A DNA stretch of 64,000 bases from Cinnamomum chago (taxonomy: Eukaryota > Streptophyta > Magnoliopsida > Laurales > Lauraceae). Under the pieces are notes generated by a model. The model searched no databases and was not told the origin of the DNA. It saw only the letters and a list, made by a program, of their open reading frames with translations. Positions 49,875 through 61,520 of this stretch are shown here, piece after piece; the first letter of the stretch is position 1; each line of letters starts with the position of its first letter. Position numbers and translations under genes: made by a program. The stretch covers positions 20,030,001 through 20,094,000 of the forward strand of contig CP142453.1 of NCBI GenBank assembly GCA_038049695.1, written 5' to 3'.

Positions 49875-50425
49875 TGATGGGTCAGGCCCAAATGACTCGG
49901 TCCGTAGTGGCAGGTTAGGCCCAAGTGGCCCGGTCCACGATAACTGGTCAGGTCAAACTGACCTTAGTCCATTGTGAGCCCGGGTCGTCATCTACTCGTT
50001 AAGGGCCGGGTTCGGATCCACTGAAGGAAGAAGTCATCATGTCGTTTCACCTACCTGCTTTTACCAATTCCCGCGGAGGAAATCTTATCTGCTCATCTGT
50101 TGAGGAGAGTTCGGAAGACTCCACCAGACTGGAGCGTACATCATTGGAGATCCCTGGAGAATCTCCCCATCCGTTGGAGAAAGAGTATAAAAGGAGGAGT
50201 CCTAGCAAAGGAAAGGAGATCTCTCGATTTATACACCTCCTTATTGTATCTGACTACTTTGTAACCTCCTCCCCAGAGCAATAAAGCAATCATTTAAAGT
50301 GGACGTAGGTCATACTGACCGAACCACTATAAATCCCTTCTATCATTCTCTCTCTTCATTAATTTTCACATTTATTGCATATCACTTAACCGGTGGTGCC
50401 CGAAAGCCACTTTTTGGCATCATCA
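49875..50425 (+). mobile_element. Solo LTR, 551 bp, with TATA box and polyadenylation signal
   Basis: It starts TGATGGGTCAGGCCC, ends TTGGCATCA, and is flanked by GATTT on both sides (49870-49874 and 50426-50430). Inside are a TATA box (TATAAAAG at 50186-50193) and, about 95 bp later, AATAAAG (50280), the normal U3/R order of a plant LTR. This gives its + orientation. GC-rich and pyrimidine-rich blocks differ from the surrounding AT-rich DNA. No internal coding or second LTR is present. The superfamily is not certain, and Ty3-gypsy is the likelier one. Confidence 0.75.
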
Positions 50426-50430
50426 GATTT

Positions 50431-51800
50431 TACTTATCAATTGGATCATATCAAAATACGTCTTTAATATTTTATAATTTGAATGCAATTGTTGTTCAAT
50501 GACACGGGCATCTCTCACTAGCTAGTATTACTGAGTGCAATAGCCTTTCTTTGAAAACTCATGATTCCCTTTCTTCGAAACAAAGCATTTCAATCCCATA
50601 AATGAATATATTAAAATGAAGATGAAGGAAGGTGATCGAAGAGAAGTGGGTTCGATTTTGTAGTAGGCTTGAAAAGATGGATTTCTTTCTATTGTGAATA
50701 TGGATTTATGAAGATGGGGTTTTGGAGAGTCTGAAAAATGATTTCTATTTGAAGAGAGATGGGTCTTGTTTCACAATGGCTGGTGAAGATATGGTTTTTG
50801 AATATTACGAAGATGATTGCAATTTAGATAGAGATTTGCAAGTTTTAAATGAAATGCAACTATACTTGTAATATCACAACTAAGGGCATTTTCATTAAAA
50901 AAAAGAAATTAACATCATTTACGAATCACTCTTCTAATGATATCTAAAATATTTTAGTTGTTTCATTTTTTAAGAGTTTCAACTTTTTTTCCTTATATGT
51001 TTTCTAGATTTTTATTTTTTTTATATCTATGAGGTTACATAATTTGGAGTGAGATGAGAAGTTTCTGAATGGTAAAGTTATGTCTTTACTTGGATTTTAT
51101 GTGGTGTATTTTTTTTTTTTTTTTTTTGTTGTTGTTGTTGTTGCTGCTAATTTCTAACTGTTGGAACTTTATTTTCCTACTTGTCATTCCTAATCAAATG
51201 TGGGTAAACTCGGTTCCCATTACATAAGCAATTCTAAGAATTTCGAAAGACTATATTTTCAAAAAATTCAACATTTTTATTTCACAAAACAATCATCTTT
51301 GCTTATATAAGAGAGAATGATATAATAATTCATTAATGTAATTGTTGGAACTTTGGCTTAAGCTAATTCAAACCTAGCTGTTCAAATCTCACAATCAAAC
51401 CAATAGTTTTCATCAGTGCAAGACCTTTCACGTTCTCAACCCCCATGATCTCGCACCAGGCTCAATTTCACCCTCATCAAACATTAATCCACCATTGACC
51501 ACTAAACTCTATTAAATGAAGGGCTAAAGCCGACCCTACAAGGTCACTTTTTTTCCATTCACCCTTATATACAAGCCCCACCAACAAAAAAAAAAAAAAA
51601 CAAATCAAAGTGGGTCCCATGAGCTAAACTGCATATAAGCATTGCACAGTAGGCTTCCCAAGAAATTAATAACCAACTGAATTTTCCGTTGTAGAAGTCC
51701 AAATTTTTTAGAAAGTTTCAGATTCAAATTTTGTAGAAAGTATAGGGACCCTAGTTTTAGAAAGTCCAAGTTCATACACTCCTTTCTTTTTTTTTCAAGT
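50431..51800. other. Intergenic DNA upstream of RING copy B
   Basis: No gene is recognised. It contains a T homopolymer followed by GTT repeats (51109-51145) and an A run near 51586. The right end is the promoter region of RING copy B. Confidence 0.5.
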
Positions 51801-51804
51801 ACTC

Positions 51805-51815
51805 TCCTTATAAAA
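51805..51815 (+). promoter_or_regulatory. TATA box of RING copy B
   Basis: CCTTATAAAAT about 145 bp upstream of the ATG at 51956, matching the position of the TATA box of copy A. Confidence 0.6.
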
Positions 51816-51955
51816 TGCCTTCTAACTGAGATTTCTCAGCACTTGCATACGTTTTTCATTTCAGACTCTTCCTGTTCTTTTCTCAACCCAGCTTATATCA
51901 TTCTTTCTTGCACTTGTTCTTCATCTTCTCGTTGTTTTATTCTTCAAGAAAACTT

Positions 51956-52657
51956 ATGGGTTCTACTCACCACTGCACTGTCGACCCGGCATCTCAGGCA
52001 GCAATGAGGATGCATGCACAAGAGGAAGAAATCAAAGTCACAATCAAATACAAGGTGGAGGAGATAAAAACATGGAAATGGATTGACCCATCTGTCAATG
52101 GAGGAGCTACTGATTCTGATATATTCCGAAGAGAGATTTGCAACTCTTATGTTGATTTCTCAACTTGCACTTGCAATCTTCTATCCCCACATGGGTCAGA
52201 ATGGTTTGTTATCAACACTCTCTCTCTACTGCATGTTATTCCAAGTGCAATGGTGCAACACTTGAGGATGACATTTGCACAAGAAGTGAATTCTGCTGCG
52301 CGGATTGCATTGGAAAGACGCTGCAACTGGAATGTTTACCAAGAGATTAAGATTGCTACAAATGAGTACTGGTTGCGTGGGGGAGAGTGGGAGAACTTGA
52401 ATGAGCAGACAGGAGGCTTTGGGGCAGTTCCGGCCACAGATGATCAAATCACAAAGGGATTGGAGACTAAAATATTCAAGAAAGACATGGAGAACGGATA
52501 CGACGATTGTGCAATCTGTCTCGAAGAGTTTGTTGATGAAAGCCAAGTAAACCAGTTGCCTTGTCGTCATAGTTTTCATGGACCATGCATTGTGAAGTGG
52601 CTCAAAGAGAGCAATTGCTGCCCGATTTGTAGATATAGGCTTCAACCCAAATCTTGA
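51956..52657 (+). CDS. RING-H2 finger protein, copy B (probable E3 ubiquitin ligase)
   Basis: A single-exon gene for 233 residues starting MGSTHHCTVD. I chose ATG 51956 because the upstream in-frame stretch opens only with TTG and because copy A starts with the same MGSTH. The C-terminal RING-H2 is complete: DCAICLEEF, then LPCRHSFHGPCIVKWL, then CCPICRYRL. The central signature NEQTGGFGAVPATDDQI is shared with copies A and C. The N-terminal 150 residues belong to no domain I can name, and there is no membrane segment. Its 3' flank was split by a 2.4-kb solo LTR, and the continuation resumes at about 55250. The ubiquitin-ligase role is inferred from the RING. Confidence 0.9.
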   Translation: MGSTHHCTVDPASQAAMRMHAQEEEIKVTIKYKVEEIKTWKWIDPSVNGGATDSDIFRREICNSYVDFSTCTCNLLSPHGSEWFVINTLSLLHVIPSAMVQHLRMTFAQEVNSAARIALERRCNWNVYQEIKIATNEYWLRGGEWENLNEQTGGFGAVPATDDQITKGLETKIFKKDMENGYDDCAICLEEFVDESQVNQLPCRHSFHGPCIVKWLKESNCCPICRYRLQPKS

Positions 52658-52867
52658 TTTTTCTTTCTTCTTTTTTTGTTGTTTTATGTATAGGAACAAT
52701 TGTAAACAACAACACGATCTTGGTTTTTGAGTTGGATGTAGATAGTTATTCATATTCATTAAGGCATTGTTAAGTTGAATTTTATGTAACATTCACAAAA
52801 AAAAAGTTGAATTTTATGTTCATTTTCTTCTCCGTTTTTATTATACCTTGCTTTCCCCCACCCATAT

Positions 52868-55245
52868 TGTTAGGCTCCGTCCCGAGCTAATCCCGATTAG
52901 CTCTAATTAATCAAGATCAAGACTAATTAAGCCGGTTTAATGATTTAGTGAAATCGAATTAGCCTAAGTGAGTCATTGAGACTTAATGAAATAATAACGA
53001 AGCTTGTAAAACGAATTGCATGGAAATAGAGCTCAAAACAAGGACTTGTACGGAAATACGGAATTGTACGTATTTCATCGAATCCGGAAAATATTGATAC
53101 CAACATGTGTATCTCGACGAGTCCGATGAACTTCATAAAAGACTCGAAGGGATTCGACGATAAATGAATCAAATGGACCTTTAATTGACTTGAAATGAAA
53201 TTAAATGAACTTAATGGACTTAAATGTAAAAAGAATGCTTATATAAGCAACTTAACTTCATTTAGTTGATTCAAACCCTAGGCAACACTCATCTCACCAT
53301 TTTTCTCTTCTCCTTCATCCGTTTCTTCTTCTTTTTGTCAATTTCTTCCTCATCAAGTGTATGTTGGGGGATGCTTGAAGTGATGAGGGATCACATCTTC
53401 TTCCTTTGCTCATCATCTTCTTAGAAGTTCTTGACTTTAAAGCTTGAAGGAGAGGATTTTCACTCAAATCCAAGCTTGAAGAGGGGTTTTCTCTACCAAG
53501 CTTCACATAAGGCAAGTCTATGCATGTGTTTATGTTTGTTAAGGAGTTTTTGTTGATTTTAATGGAAAGAAGTGATGATTCAGCTATATGGTGAATTATG
53601 AGTGAAGTTTTGGATTTTTAAAACCTTAATTAGATTATGTTACTTATGGTTGAATGAGAAGAATGAGTAAGATTAGTCTTCTTATTGTCTCCATAAATTA
53701 ATTGCTCATTTGGTACATCAATGGTGTAAGAAATAAGGGAAGAAAAGAAGAAAAACTCAGTTCAGCAGAAGAAAAAACTCAGTTCAGTAGCTGAACTGAT
53801 TTGGGTCAGCCGGATTGGGCCTGCCCGAATGGGTCGGCCCATTGGGCCAAAAGGGCCAACTTCGAATGGCCATAACTTTTGACCCATACGTTCGATTTTG
53901 AGTTCTATATATCGTTGGAAAGCTCTTGGAACGTAGAAACCAATGGTATACACCTCTTAGTGAGCATAGATTGGGAGATGAAGTGGATATGGGGACAAGT
54001 ATAACAAATCTTAACTAAATGTTGTTCTAGTTGAACCAATTAAGGGTTTTAGGAATATAAGTGAAATAATATCCTTGGATTTAGATCCAAGATGAATTGA
54101 GTGTTAACCTATGTGAAATGCTTAGAGAAGTCCGATTACTTCGGAATTTCCGGAATCAAAAGTTTAAGCATGTAGACTAAGCTTGATTACGTTGAAACCT
54201 TCCTAAGTGCTATGAAGGTTATTTTAATGCATAAATTTCACTAGAGTAATGTCATCCACAGTAATACATGCATTAATAACCCCGTTCACTTAATGGATGG
54301 TTAGAGGCTTACTTTCGAATTAGACTGATTGAGTTGTTAACGGATATGGCACTACCTAGTGGTTTCTGAACTCATTATTGAATGGAACTGAATGAAATGA
54401 GAAATGAATTGAATGAAATGACTATTCCTGCTGCAGCAGATGGAATTGGGGTGTTCCGGAGCCCGTGGTGACACCAGTGATCTCTGATCAAGACACTGGG
54501 AGATCCCACCTTATTGGACCGAAAGGTCATTGACTGAAAAGTCATACATTGATAAGCCATTAAGAAATATGGAACATAATGAATGAGTAAATGAATATGA
54601 ATTGCTTCCTTTTGGAAGAACTGAATGGAGTTGAAACCAATGCTAGTGTAGTTGCCATATTATTGTCATTGTTACTTGTATATTAGAATTGTTTAGCACT
54701 GTTAAACAATGAATTGTTAGGAATTATGAAATGTCATAAATATATGTATACCTTGTTGAACCGTCGTGTTCATGGTATTACTGATGATGTTACAGGCCGT
54801 GCCAGTACCTCCGAGACCGTCCCGTCAGCGGAGGAGGCCCATTCGCTACCTCCAGGAGGTCTAGCCGAATGGACATGAATTGAGAGCGAAAACGTGGCAA
54901 TCTTTTGAGAACTTTTAGAAATGATTTTATAGATTCATTTTGGTATTGTAAGCATTGTAAGTATCCCTGCATTGTATTATAAATGTGCAGTGGTTGATAG
55001 TAAGAAACTGAACAGATGTAAAGTAACTTTACTGTTCATAGTAAAGTATATGATTCGTTTGAGTAAATGGTTGTCAATGTATATTATTTGTATATTCCGC
55101 ACTGTACATTGACAGGTACGTATGCAAGATCCCTTGTAGATTCGTTTTAACTTCGGTTATTTCGGATCTACGGGAGTAAGTATGGTTAACATCGCGACCC
55201 GGGGATTAACCCTAATGACTCTGATCTCGGGGCCGGGTCGTGACA
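52868..55245 (-). mobile_element. Solo LTR, Ty3-gypsy-like, 2.38 kb
   Basis: On the + strand it starts TGTTAGGCTCCG and ends CCGGGTCGTGACA. Read on the minus strand it begins TGTCACGACCCGGC, like the solo LTR in the FAD synthetase intron. It is flanked by CATAT on both sides (52863-52867 and 55246-55250). No coding region or second LTR is inside, so it is solo. The long U3-type region holds only short frames. It sits 210 bp downstream of RING copy B. Confidence 0.85.
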
Positions 55246-55379
55246 CATATTCATTCCCTCTCTCATCTAACTCGTGTGTATGTTCTGTCTCCTTAGCAAT
55301 TTATCTTGGATGTTTCTTTCTTTCTTTCTTTCTCTCAACTTGAATTGTCTCATTCTTTTTTATGTAACATGCCTGAATT

Positions 55380-55930
55380 GACAGTTCTAATTACCCAAAG
55401 AGATTTGAATTCCATAAAATATCAGCAAGAATCACAATACACTTAGAAGACATCCTCTGCTTCCTTGCGTCAAACTTTTATCAGAGGATCTTCTCTATTT
55501 CTGATGGGATTGTATGATAGTTACTGATCGATGAGGAGATGCATGGTTAACAATGGATAATGAACCACTCAAAACACTCAATGTTACCACATTGAATAAT
55601 CTTTATGTTATGCAGGACTTCTACATTATGATGAATATTGATTTCTCGTTCCAGAACATAAGATATCTTGTGTTACAGGGATTAACTTTTCAAACTGGGA
55701 AGTGGGCGAAAGCACATCTTAACCCTCTTTTTTTTTTCATTAAAAACAGAGTTTCCATGTTACAGTATTTTGTTTGGAAATTCAACAAATTTGGCATCAT
55801 CTTTTTAGATTTTAATATCGATAGCAAGATTAGATGAATGTCACATTTGGGCTTGTGGCAATTCACAAGGGAGATGGCATGAAATAGGGGGATTTGGGGT
55901 TAACTTGATGGTGGGCTAGATGGCTTAAAA
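55380..55930 (+). repeat. RING-cluster 3' flank, unit 1 (belongs to copy B)
   Basis: This matches 59815-60390 and, in part, 62940-63075. Common landmarks in the same order are AGAGATTTGAATTCC, CATCCTCTGCTTCCTTC, GATGAGGAGATGCAT (55530), CTTCTACAT, GCGAAAGCACATCT and TTTGGGCTTG. It marks one end of the duplicated segment that carries the RING gene. The frame at 55553-55837 is not conserved between units, so it is not a gene. Confidence 0.75.
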
Positions 55931-56259
55931 TATAAAAAAAAAATATTTATATACAGATATTTTCAGGTGAGCTTGTGCACAAATAGCTTAGATGGGCAAG
56001 TCCCACCTGAAAAGGCCTCATTTGATCAATTTGAATAGGATAACACTACCACCCTCTTGAATGTCGTTGATCCCATGTTTTTTACACTGATCCAAATGGG
56101 ATATGATCATTGGGTTAAAAAAACAAAAAACAAAATAAACAAGAAGGAAAGATACCTTCTAAAACTTTTGAACTTGAGGACCACTTATCAAGGGGATGGG
56201 ATGATCTAATGGACATGAAATTTTGCATATAGGCTGGTCACATCTAAATCTTCTGATAC

Positions 56260-57180
56260 TGTAACGACCTGGCCCATTTCTACTTGTATGATATTGTCCG
56301 CTTTGGACCCCCGCAGGGTCACCCTCATGGATTTGTTTCTAGGAACCCACGAAGGTACCCAAAATGTGTCATACCAAGTATGGCTAGCACCGCACATAGT
56401 GGCGGATCCAGGATTCAAAATCATTGGGAGCACGATTAAGTAGTAGGGGGTCCGGGGGCAATGCCCCCGGAATTTTTTTTTTTTTGGTTATTTATATGAT
56501 TGCAAATGATTTTTTCTTCTTTTTTTCTTCATGCTTGAGAAAAAACAATGCACAAAAAAGTAGTGGACCTTTTACATACACTATCAGTAAATAATACACA
56601 GAAAGGTGCATTCAAAGACAGATAGTTTGTAGATTTCCACTACATTGCAAATCATGCCTACCAAGGACAAATAGTGTGCAGATTTACCCCAAACCTTTTA
56701 TATGGAACAAATATAATATAATAATTTCAAACAATAAAACAAGACATATTTATTTATCACAATTGTTCTCTACGAGTTTTCATTAGGGGGCTGGTTCAAT
56801 GTCACTGGGGGCCTAATTGATTTGGGCCTAATTTAGTATACATAAAAAATTTTTCCCAAAAAGTCACTGGGGGGCTGGGCCCCCGGTGACTATGAATTGC
56901 ATCCGCCTCTGCCTGCTATAGCAGTTGGACATATTTAAACACACAAGGAGTATCCGAACATATATTAATTAAAGTTAATATTGGGCTACAAAAATCCATT
57001 GGGGGCCCAAAAAATTCATTGGGGGCCTTATGGAAAAAATTAGTGGGCTCCACCAATATTAGAAATAAAATTTAGAAATCCACTGGGGGCCTGGGCCCCA
57101 GTGGATTTACACTCCATCCGCCACTGACCGCACATATAAGCCCAAGCTCTGGCAGCCTCTTGGCGATGTGGGATCTTACA
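56260..57180 (+). mobile_element. Very short (TRIM-like) solo LTR interrupted by a nested element
   Basis: Outer ends are TGTAACGACC and GGATCTTACA, flanked by GATAC on both sides (56255-56259 and 57181-57185). After removing the nested insert (56398-57126) and one copy of its 9-bp duplication, the LTR is about 183 bp. Blocks such as GATATTGTCCGCTTTGG and GATGTGGGATCTTACA are widespread in short plant LTR families. Solo-LTR status follows from TG...CA ends, the 5-bp duplication and absence of a second copy. Confidence 0.8.
56398..57126. mobile_element. Nested Mutator-type inverted-repeat element, non-autonomous, 729 bp
   Basis: It starts AGTGGCGGATCCAGGATT and ends ATCCGCCACTG, so the ends are inverted repeats. 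It is flanked by ACCGCACAT on both sides (56389-56397 and 57127-57135), a perfect 9-bp target duplication as expected for Mutator-like elements. A second, internal copy of the right end (GGGCCCCCGGTGAC...GCATCCGCCTCTGCCTGC at about 56870-56922) lies 200 bp inside, so the right terminus is duplicated. No transposase is present. An alternative reading is a 10-bp duplication with the element starting one base later. Confidence 0.8.
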
Positions 57181-57185
57181 GATAC

Positions 57186-57686
57186 TCACCTTCCAATGAA
57201 TTGACATGGCCCCAAGTGGGCCCCACAAGGCTGTGCGTAAATTGCTTAGGCAAGCATGTGCACACTTGGAGGGACAACACACACATCTCTGATACAAATG
57301 CGAGAATGATAGATAGTTGATTATAAGATCTTGTGGAACATGATTTGATTCTTCGAGCAGTTCAGTACGTTTGGGTGAGACGTAAAAATTATGCCCCTTG
57401 TGGATTGCACTTGGATGCTTGCCAATCACATGAGGAGGAAAGGTCAAACAAAAGCTTTCATGCCATAGTTAGCAGCAAAGCAACAAAGGAAAACAGAGAC
57501 ATTTTGAGCATGCTATCTTTGTATGTGGTTTTTTTAATTATTCTACTTCTGTTTGTGATATGAATCAGATTGTTTTCTTCAAACAAATTGAATTAGTAGA
57601 ATCATCTAGACAGAATAATGACAAGAGTCTGAAAGTTTTCCATCTTCCTTTCTGCTACCGCTAGAACCATCATTTGCAGCAGCCTT

Positions 57687-57690
<4 letters not shown>
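57186..57690. other. Intergenic DNA, no gene recognised
   Basis: Open frames occur on both strands (57333-57563 on +, part of 57040-57447 on -), but neither resembles a known family. The minus-strand frame runs through transposon ends. Confidence 0.4.

Positions 57691-57742
<52 letters not shown>
57690..57742. repeat. (AT)n microsatellite
   Basis: About 26 TA units directly left of the foldback MITE. A shorter (AT)n tract (57917-57948) lies on its right side. Confidence 0.9.
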
Positions 57743-57745
<3 letters not shown>

Positions 57746-57916
57746 AAATGTTCATATGCATCTATCCCTCACTATAGGGTGAGGGATGCTTCCATAAATT
57801 GGGGATTTCAAGTACAAAAGGGGGATTTCAAGTACATAGGGTGTACTTGAAACCCCATCATTTATGGAAGCATCCCTTACCCTATGGTGAGGGATAGATG
57901 CATATGAACATTCCCC
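57743..57916. mobile_element. Foldback MITE inserted in an (AT)n tract
   Basis: A 174-bp palindrome-like element. The left arm starts GGGAAATGTTCATATGCATC and the right arm ends GATGCATATGAACATTCCCC. The arms are near-perfect inverted copies of about 70 bp with a short centre. Each arm also contains a smaller palindrome (ATCCCTCAC ... GTGAGGGAT). The TA-rich flanks fit TA target preference (Tc1/mariner-like), but the target duplication cannot be proven inside an (AT)n tract. There is no coding potential. Confidence 0.8.
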
Positions 57917-57948
57917 ATATATATATATATATTTATATATATCTTTTT

Positions 57949-59800
57949 TCTGTACTGAATACTTTTTTCTCTATGGATTTATGGGCCTAATTAAGCACTA
58001 TTCCAACAAGGGATCACCGTTTTACTACTATGGTGTTGTGGCAGAGAAGAATGATCCACATGTTAGTATCGCAATGTCTGTATCGATCATATTGTTTACA
58101 TTTACCACATGGTAGTCAAGGAACACTAGGTTAGACCTCATCCATTCATGTTTTGGAGTATTTGATAGTAACAGAGGGGGACGTTTTAGTACCTGTCTCT
58201 ATTAAACTGGCACACATCCTACCTTTGGTTGGAAAATAGCATTGTGTAGGATGGATTGGTGAGATTTGTGTACATGGAGGGCCCTACCAAGGAATCACCA
58301 TGGTTCAAAGATCCATTTGGGGCATTCAAATGGATTGTCAAAAAAGAAGACAGGTTTTGCTTGTTACTTTATTGTTTCTCTGCCTTGTGTTTTGATGAAC
58401 AGATCCTACTAGAGTTATATAAACCAAGTTTTTTTTTATTGTTTAGTACTTCTTTTTACCTGCCTTTTACTTCGAATTTTAGTAATGTTTTAGTTGTTCA
58501 TTCTTTTGAAAGAATCATGTGTATATATTGTATCTGTTATTGCACAACAAATAACCTTATAATCAATGAAATATTTCTAGGATATTGAAGAACTGTTTCT
58601 AGGAATTTGTATATCTTTTCTATGGTTTTTAATTAATTCATTTTCTATTTTTTTAATAAAAAGAATATTTAATTGGTAGGTGAAGAAGCCTGCTCCCACA
58701 CCTTGCTTCACAGAAGGCTTCAACGCGCCTGTCTTTTACAATTACACCTCTTCTATTACACCAATTACATAGTTTCTACTTCCATTAGTTTGGGATTAGG
58801 CGAGGGCATGTAGTTATCCTTAGCTCGGAATTGTTACACTATATTTCATGTTATTGTGAGTTTCATTCAATCCAAAGCTCGAACTGAATGATGTCCATGC
58901 TTGCGGAAGCTTCTAATCCAGTGTCCCTTTTCAAGCCAGATTTTGTGACTGTACATGGGGCTGTTATGTGCAGCAACTGGACTCAGTTTAAGTCCTAACA
59001 ATACTGGCATTCATGGCATTTTGTTTGAAACTCTTTATAGTTCAAGCATGACTGTGAATTGGCTTTCATTTGCCTTGGTTGGGAACCATTATATATGCAA
59101 GTTTAATGGGCCTTGTTTTTTTATCAATTGATTTGAGGAATGGATGGTTTAGTTGCAACTATGATCAGTTCAAGAAAAGTATTGTCATATAGAATGCATG
59201 ACTTATCATACCAGTGGATAGTTGAATTCAAAAATCAAAATATAGCTTCCTCCTAGTGGCCCCTCATTGGCAAAAGCATTACACTGTCAGCTAAAGAGCT
59301 TGTTGCCATATTATAATAAGAAAGGAAATGTTCATATTAGTTTCCAATCCTTTAATCTTATTTCAAACAAAAGAGAATCCAAGGCTCCATATTGACCCAA
59401 AGTCCCAAGAGACAACACTTTTAAGTCAACTGCAACATTTGAAATTTACAAGTCAATTGATGTTTTCAAGTTTGCCTCAAATCTAACCAAGTAATATTCA
59501 TTTAATTAAATAATCGTGCTAATTTTTGTGCATCGTAACTTTTCTCGACGACCATTTTTAAGTTCTTTTATTTTAGTTAACAAAGTGCTTTATGTGGATC
59601 TCCTAATAAACTCATGAAGTCGGCATACTTATACATGATAACCTTCTAATATCCTTTTTTTTTTTTATAAATAGTTTCTTCTAAGAAACATAATTTTTTT
59701 ATATTTTGCTGGTTTAAGGATAGATATTTGGAAGACAAGCAACTTATGATCCCATTCTGCCACACTTGCTGCTCTCATCCCACAAGACATTTGAGCTGAC
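57949..59800. other. Intergenic DNA, no gene recognised
   Basis: This is where a RING gene would be expected upstream of flank unit 2, but no RING motif is found on either strand. The frame at 58256-58588 has no recognisable family and a low-complexity C-terminal half. Confidence 0.5.
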
Positions 59801-59814
59801 TTGTAGTTCACACA

Positions 59815-60390
59815 GATTGAAGTTGACAGTTACTAAATACCAAAAGAGATTTGAATTTCTTAAAACATCAGCAAGAAACTCAATACCCTTTGAAAGACAT
59901 CCTCTGCTTCCTTCCATTGGTACTTCTATCAGTGGTTTTCTGCTGGGGTGAGAGCTGATATTAGTTACAGATGAGGAGATGCATCAGTGAACAATGGCTA
60001 GTGAATCATTCAAAACACTCAGTCTCACCACATTGATCTGGTTATTCTATACTTTATCCAGGACTTCTACATCATAATGAGTCAAATATTTATGGTGAAA
60101 ATCTCAATAGAGGGATTGATTTCTGGTTCCAGGAAAAGATTTTTGTTTTAGAAGGAAACTTGCAACAGGGTGAAAGCACATCTCAATAATTTTCATTTAA
60201 AACAGAATTTAAGCTGGCTTGTAGAAATTTAACAAATTGTAAATCAATCCTTTTAGATTTCAAAGCAGCAGTCAGTTATGGTTAGATGAATGTTAAATTT
60301 GGGCTTGTCACAATTCTTAGGAGGTCATGCATGAGTGGGGATAAGTCAATCATAGGTGAGCTAGGTGGCTCAGAAAGTAGGGTGGACCGC
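59815..60390 (+). repeat. RING-cluster 3' flank, unit 2 (no RING gene attached)
   Basis: This matches unit 1 (55380-55930) over most of its length, with GATGAGGAGATGCAT at 59970, and it matches unit 3 in its first part. Unlike units 1 and 3 it has no RING gene in the 2 kb upstream. It therefore looks like a duplicated segment that lost or never included the gene. Confidence 0.7.
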
Positions 60391-61440
60391 ACCTAAGACC
60401 TGTTAAGTTGGAGGTATTTCATAAGATCAGTCCATGACATGTCAATTTTGGCTTGTAGAATTCTTCGATTTCCAATTTTCTCAAAATACTACATTGTACT
60501 TGAACAATTGTAAAACTAAGTGGGGAATAGAATTTGGGAAATTCATAAAATCTCCCAACAATGATTCTCAGAACTCTTGCAAATAAACAGGCCAAGATGA
60601 GATGGATGATATTGCACTTGAATGAATATCTCAAATAAATAGTAGAGTACTGCAGCTAAAGCTGGTTGAGTGCTATACTGAAGGGAAAAATCTGAAAACC
60701 ACAGTGAGAACTTAGAAAGTAAGAGGCCGAAATACATTGAATTTCTGTGATTTCCTAATTAGCCAAGGACCCAGCTGCTAAATTCTCTGCTTGCACGTGC
60801 ATACTTTCTTTCTCGAATCTGACAAACAAAAAACTATAAAGAGTAGAGCCAAACCCAATTTGACTAATCCGACCCAGAGGTTGCAAAATCCAACCCGACC
60901 CGAGAATAATCCAACCCACATTCCAAACGGGTCGGTCACACATGTAATGTAACACATTGGTGGGGTTTGATTTTAGATTTTCTTTTCAATACTTCTTCAT
61001 TATGGGATAGAGAGATGGGTTTTGAGAGAGTGATCAAACGACTATGCCAGGTGGGCCACACCTTATCCATGGCCTTCAAACGGATGCAAAGTGGGACACA
61101 CATCAGCAGCTCGTCGTACATAATGTCAACAAGGTGGAGGAAGGGAGCCATTTTGAAGGCCTGTTTGGGGGCTTTACTAATGAAATTGGGTGAAGTAAAT
61201 ACTATTTTGAATAAATAATAAAATATAAGTGGATAATAATAGTATTTTATTTTTAATTGTTTGTGATGGAATCTTTTTTACTTTTTGTATGGGAAAGTGA
61301 AGTTTTTTTGCCTTTTAGTAGAGAAAGGGATTGCTTTTTGACCTTTTTTTTTTTAAAATATGGTGGGAAATTTCAATTAAAGTTTTAGTAAGTGCAATCA
61401 AATAGGACTCTTGTTGAGGAAAATAAGGAAACTTACCTTT
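60391..61440. other. Intergenic DNA, no gene recognised
   Basis: Short overlapping frames on both strands without family resemblance. A T run lies near 61350. No repeat boundary was identified. Confidence 0.4.
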
Positions 61441-61488
61441 ATTAGATTTCTTTGATGGAAAGAAATCTCAAAGAAATCTTTCTAGGGC

Positions 61489-61520
<32 letters not shown>

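Noticed and set aside
51908..51955. N-terminal extension of RING copy B
   Set aside because: It opens with TTG, and copy A starts at the equivalent of ATG 51956. The similar upstream wording is leader sequence homology.
58256..58588. 110-codon + strand frame
   Set aside because: The first 40 residues look protein-like, but no family is recognised and the rest is hydrophobic low-complexity sequence.
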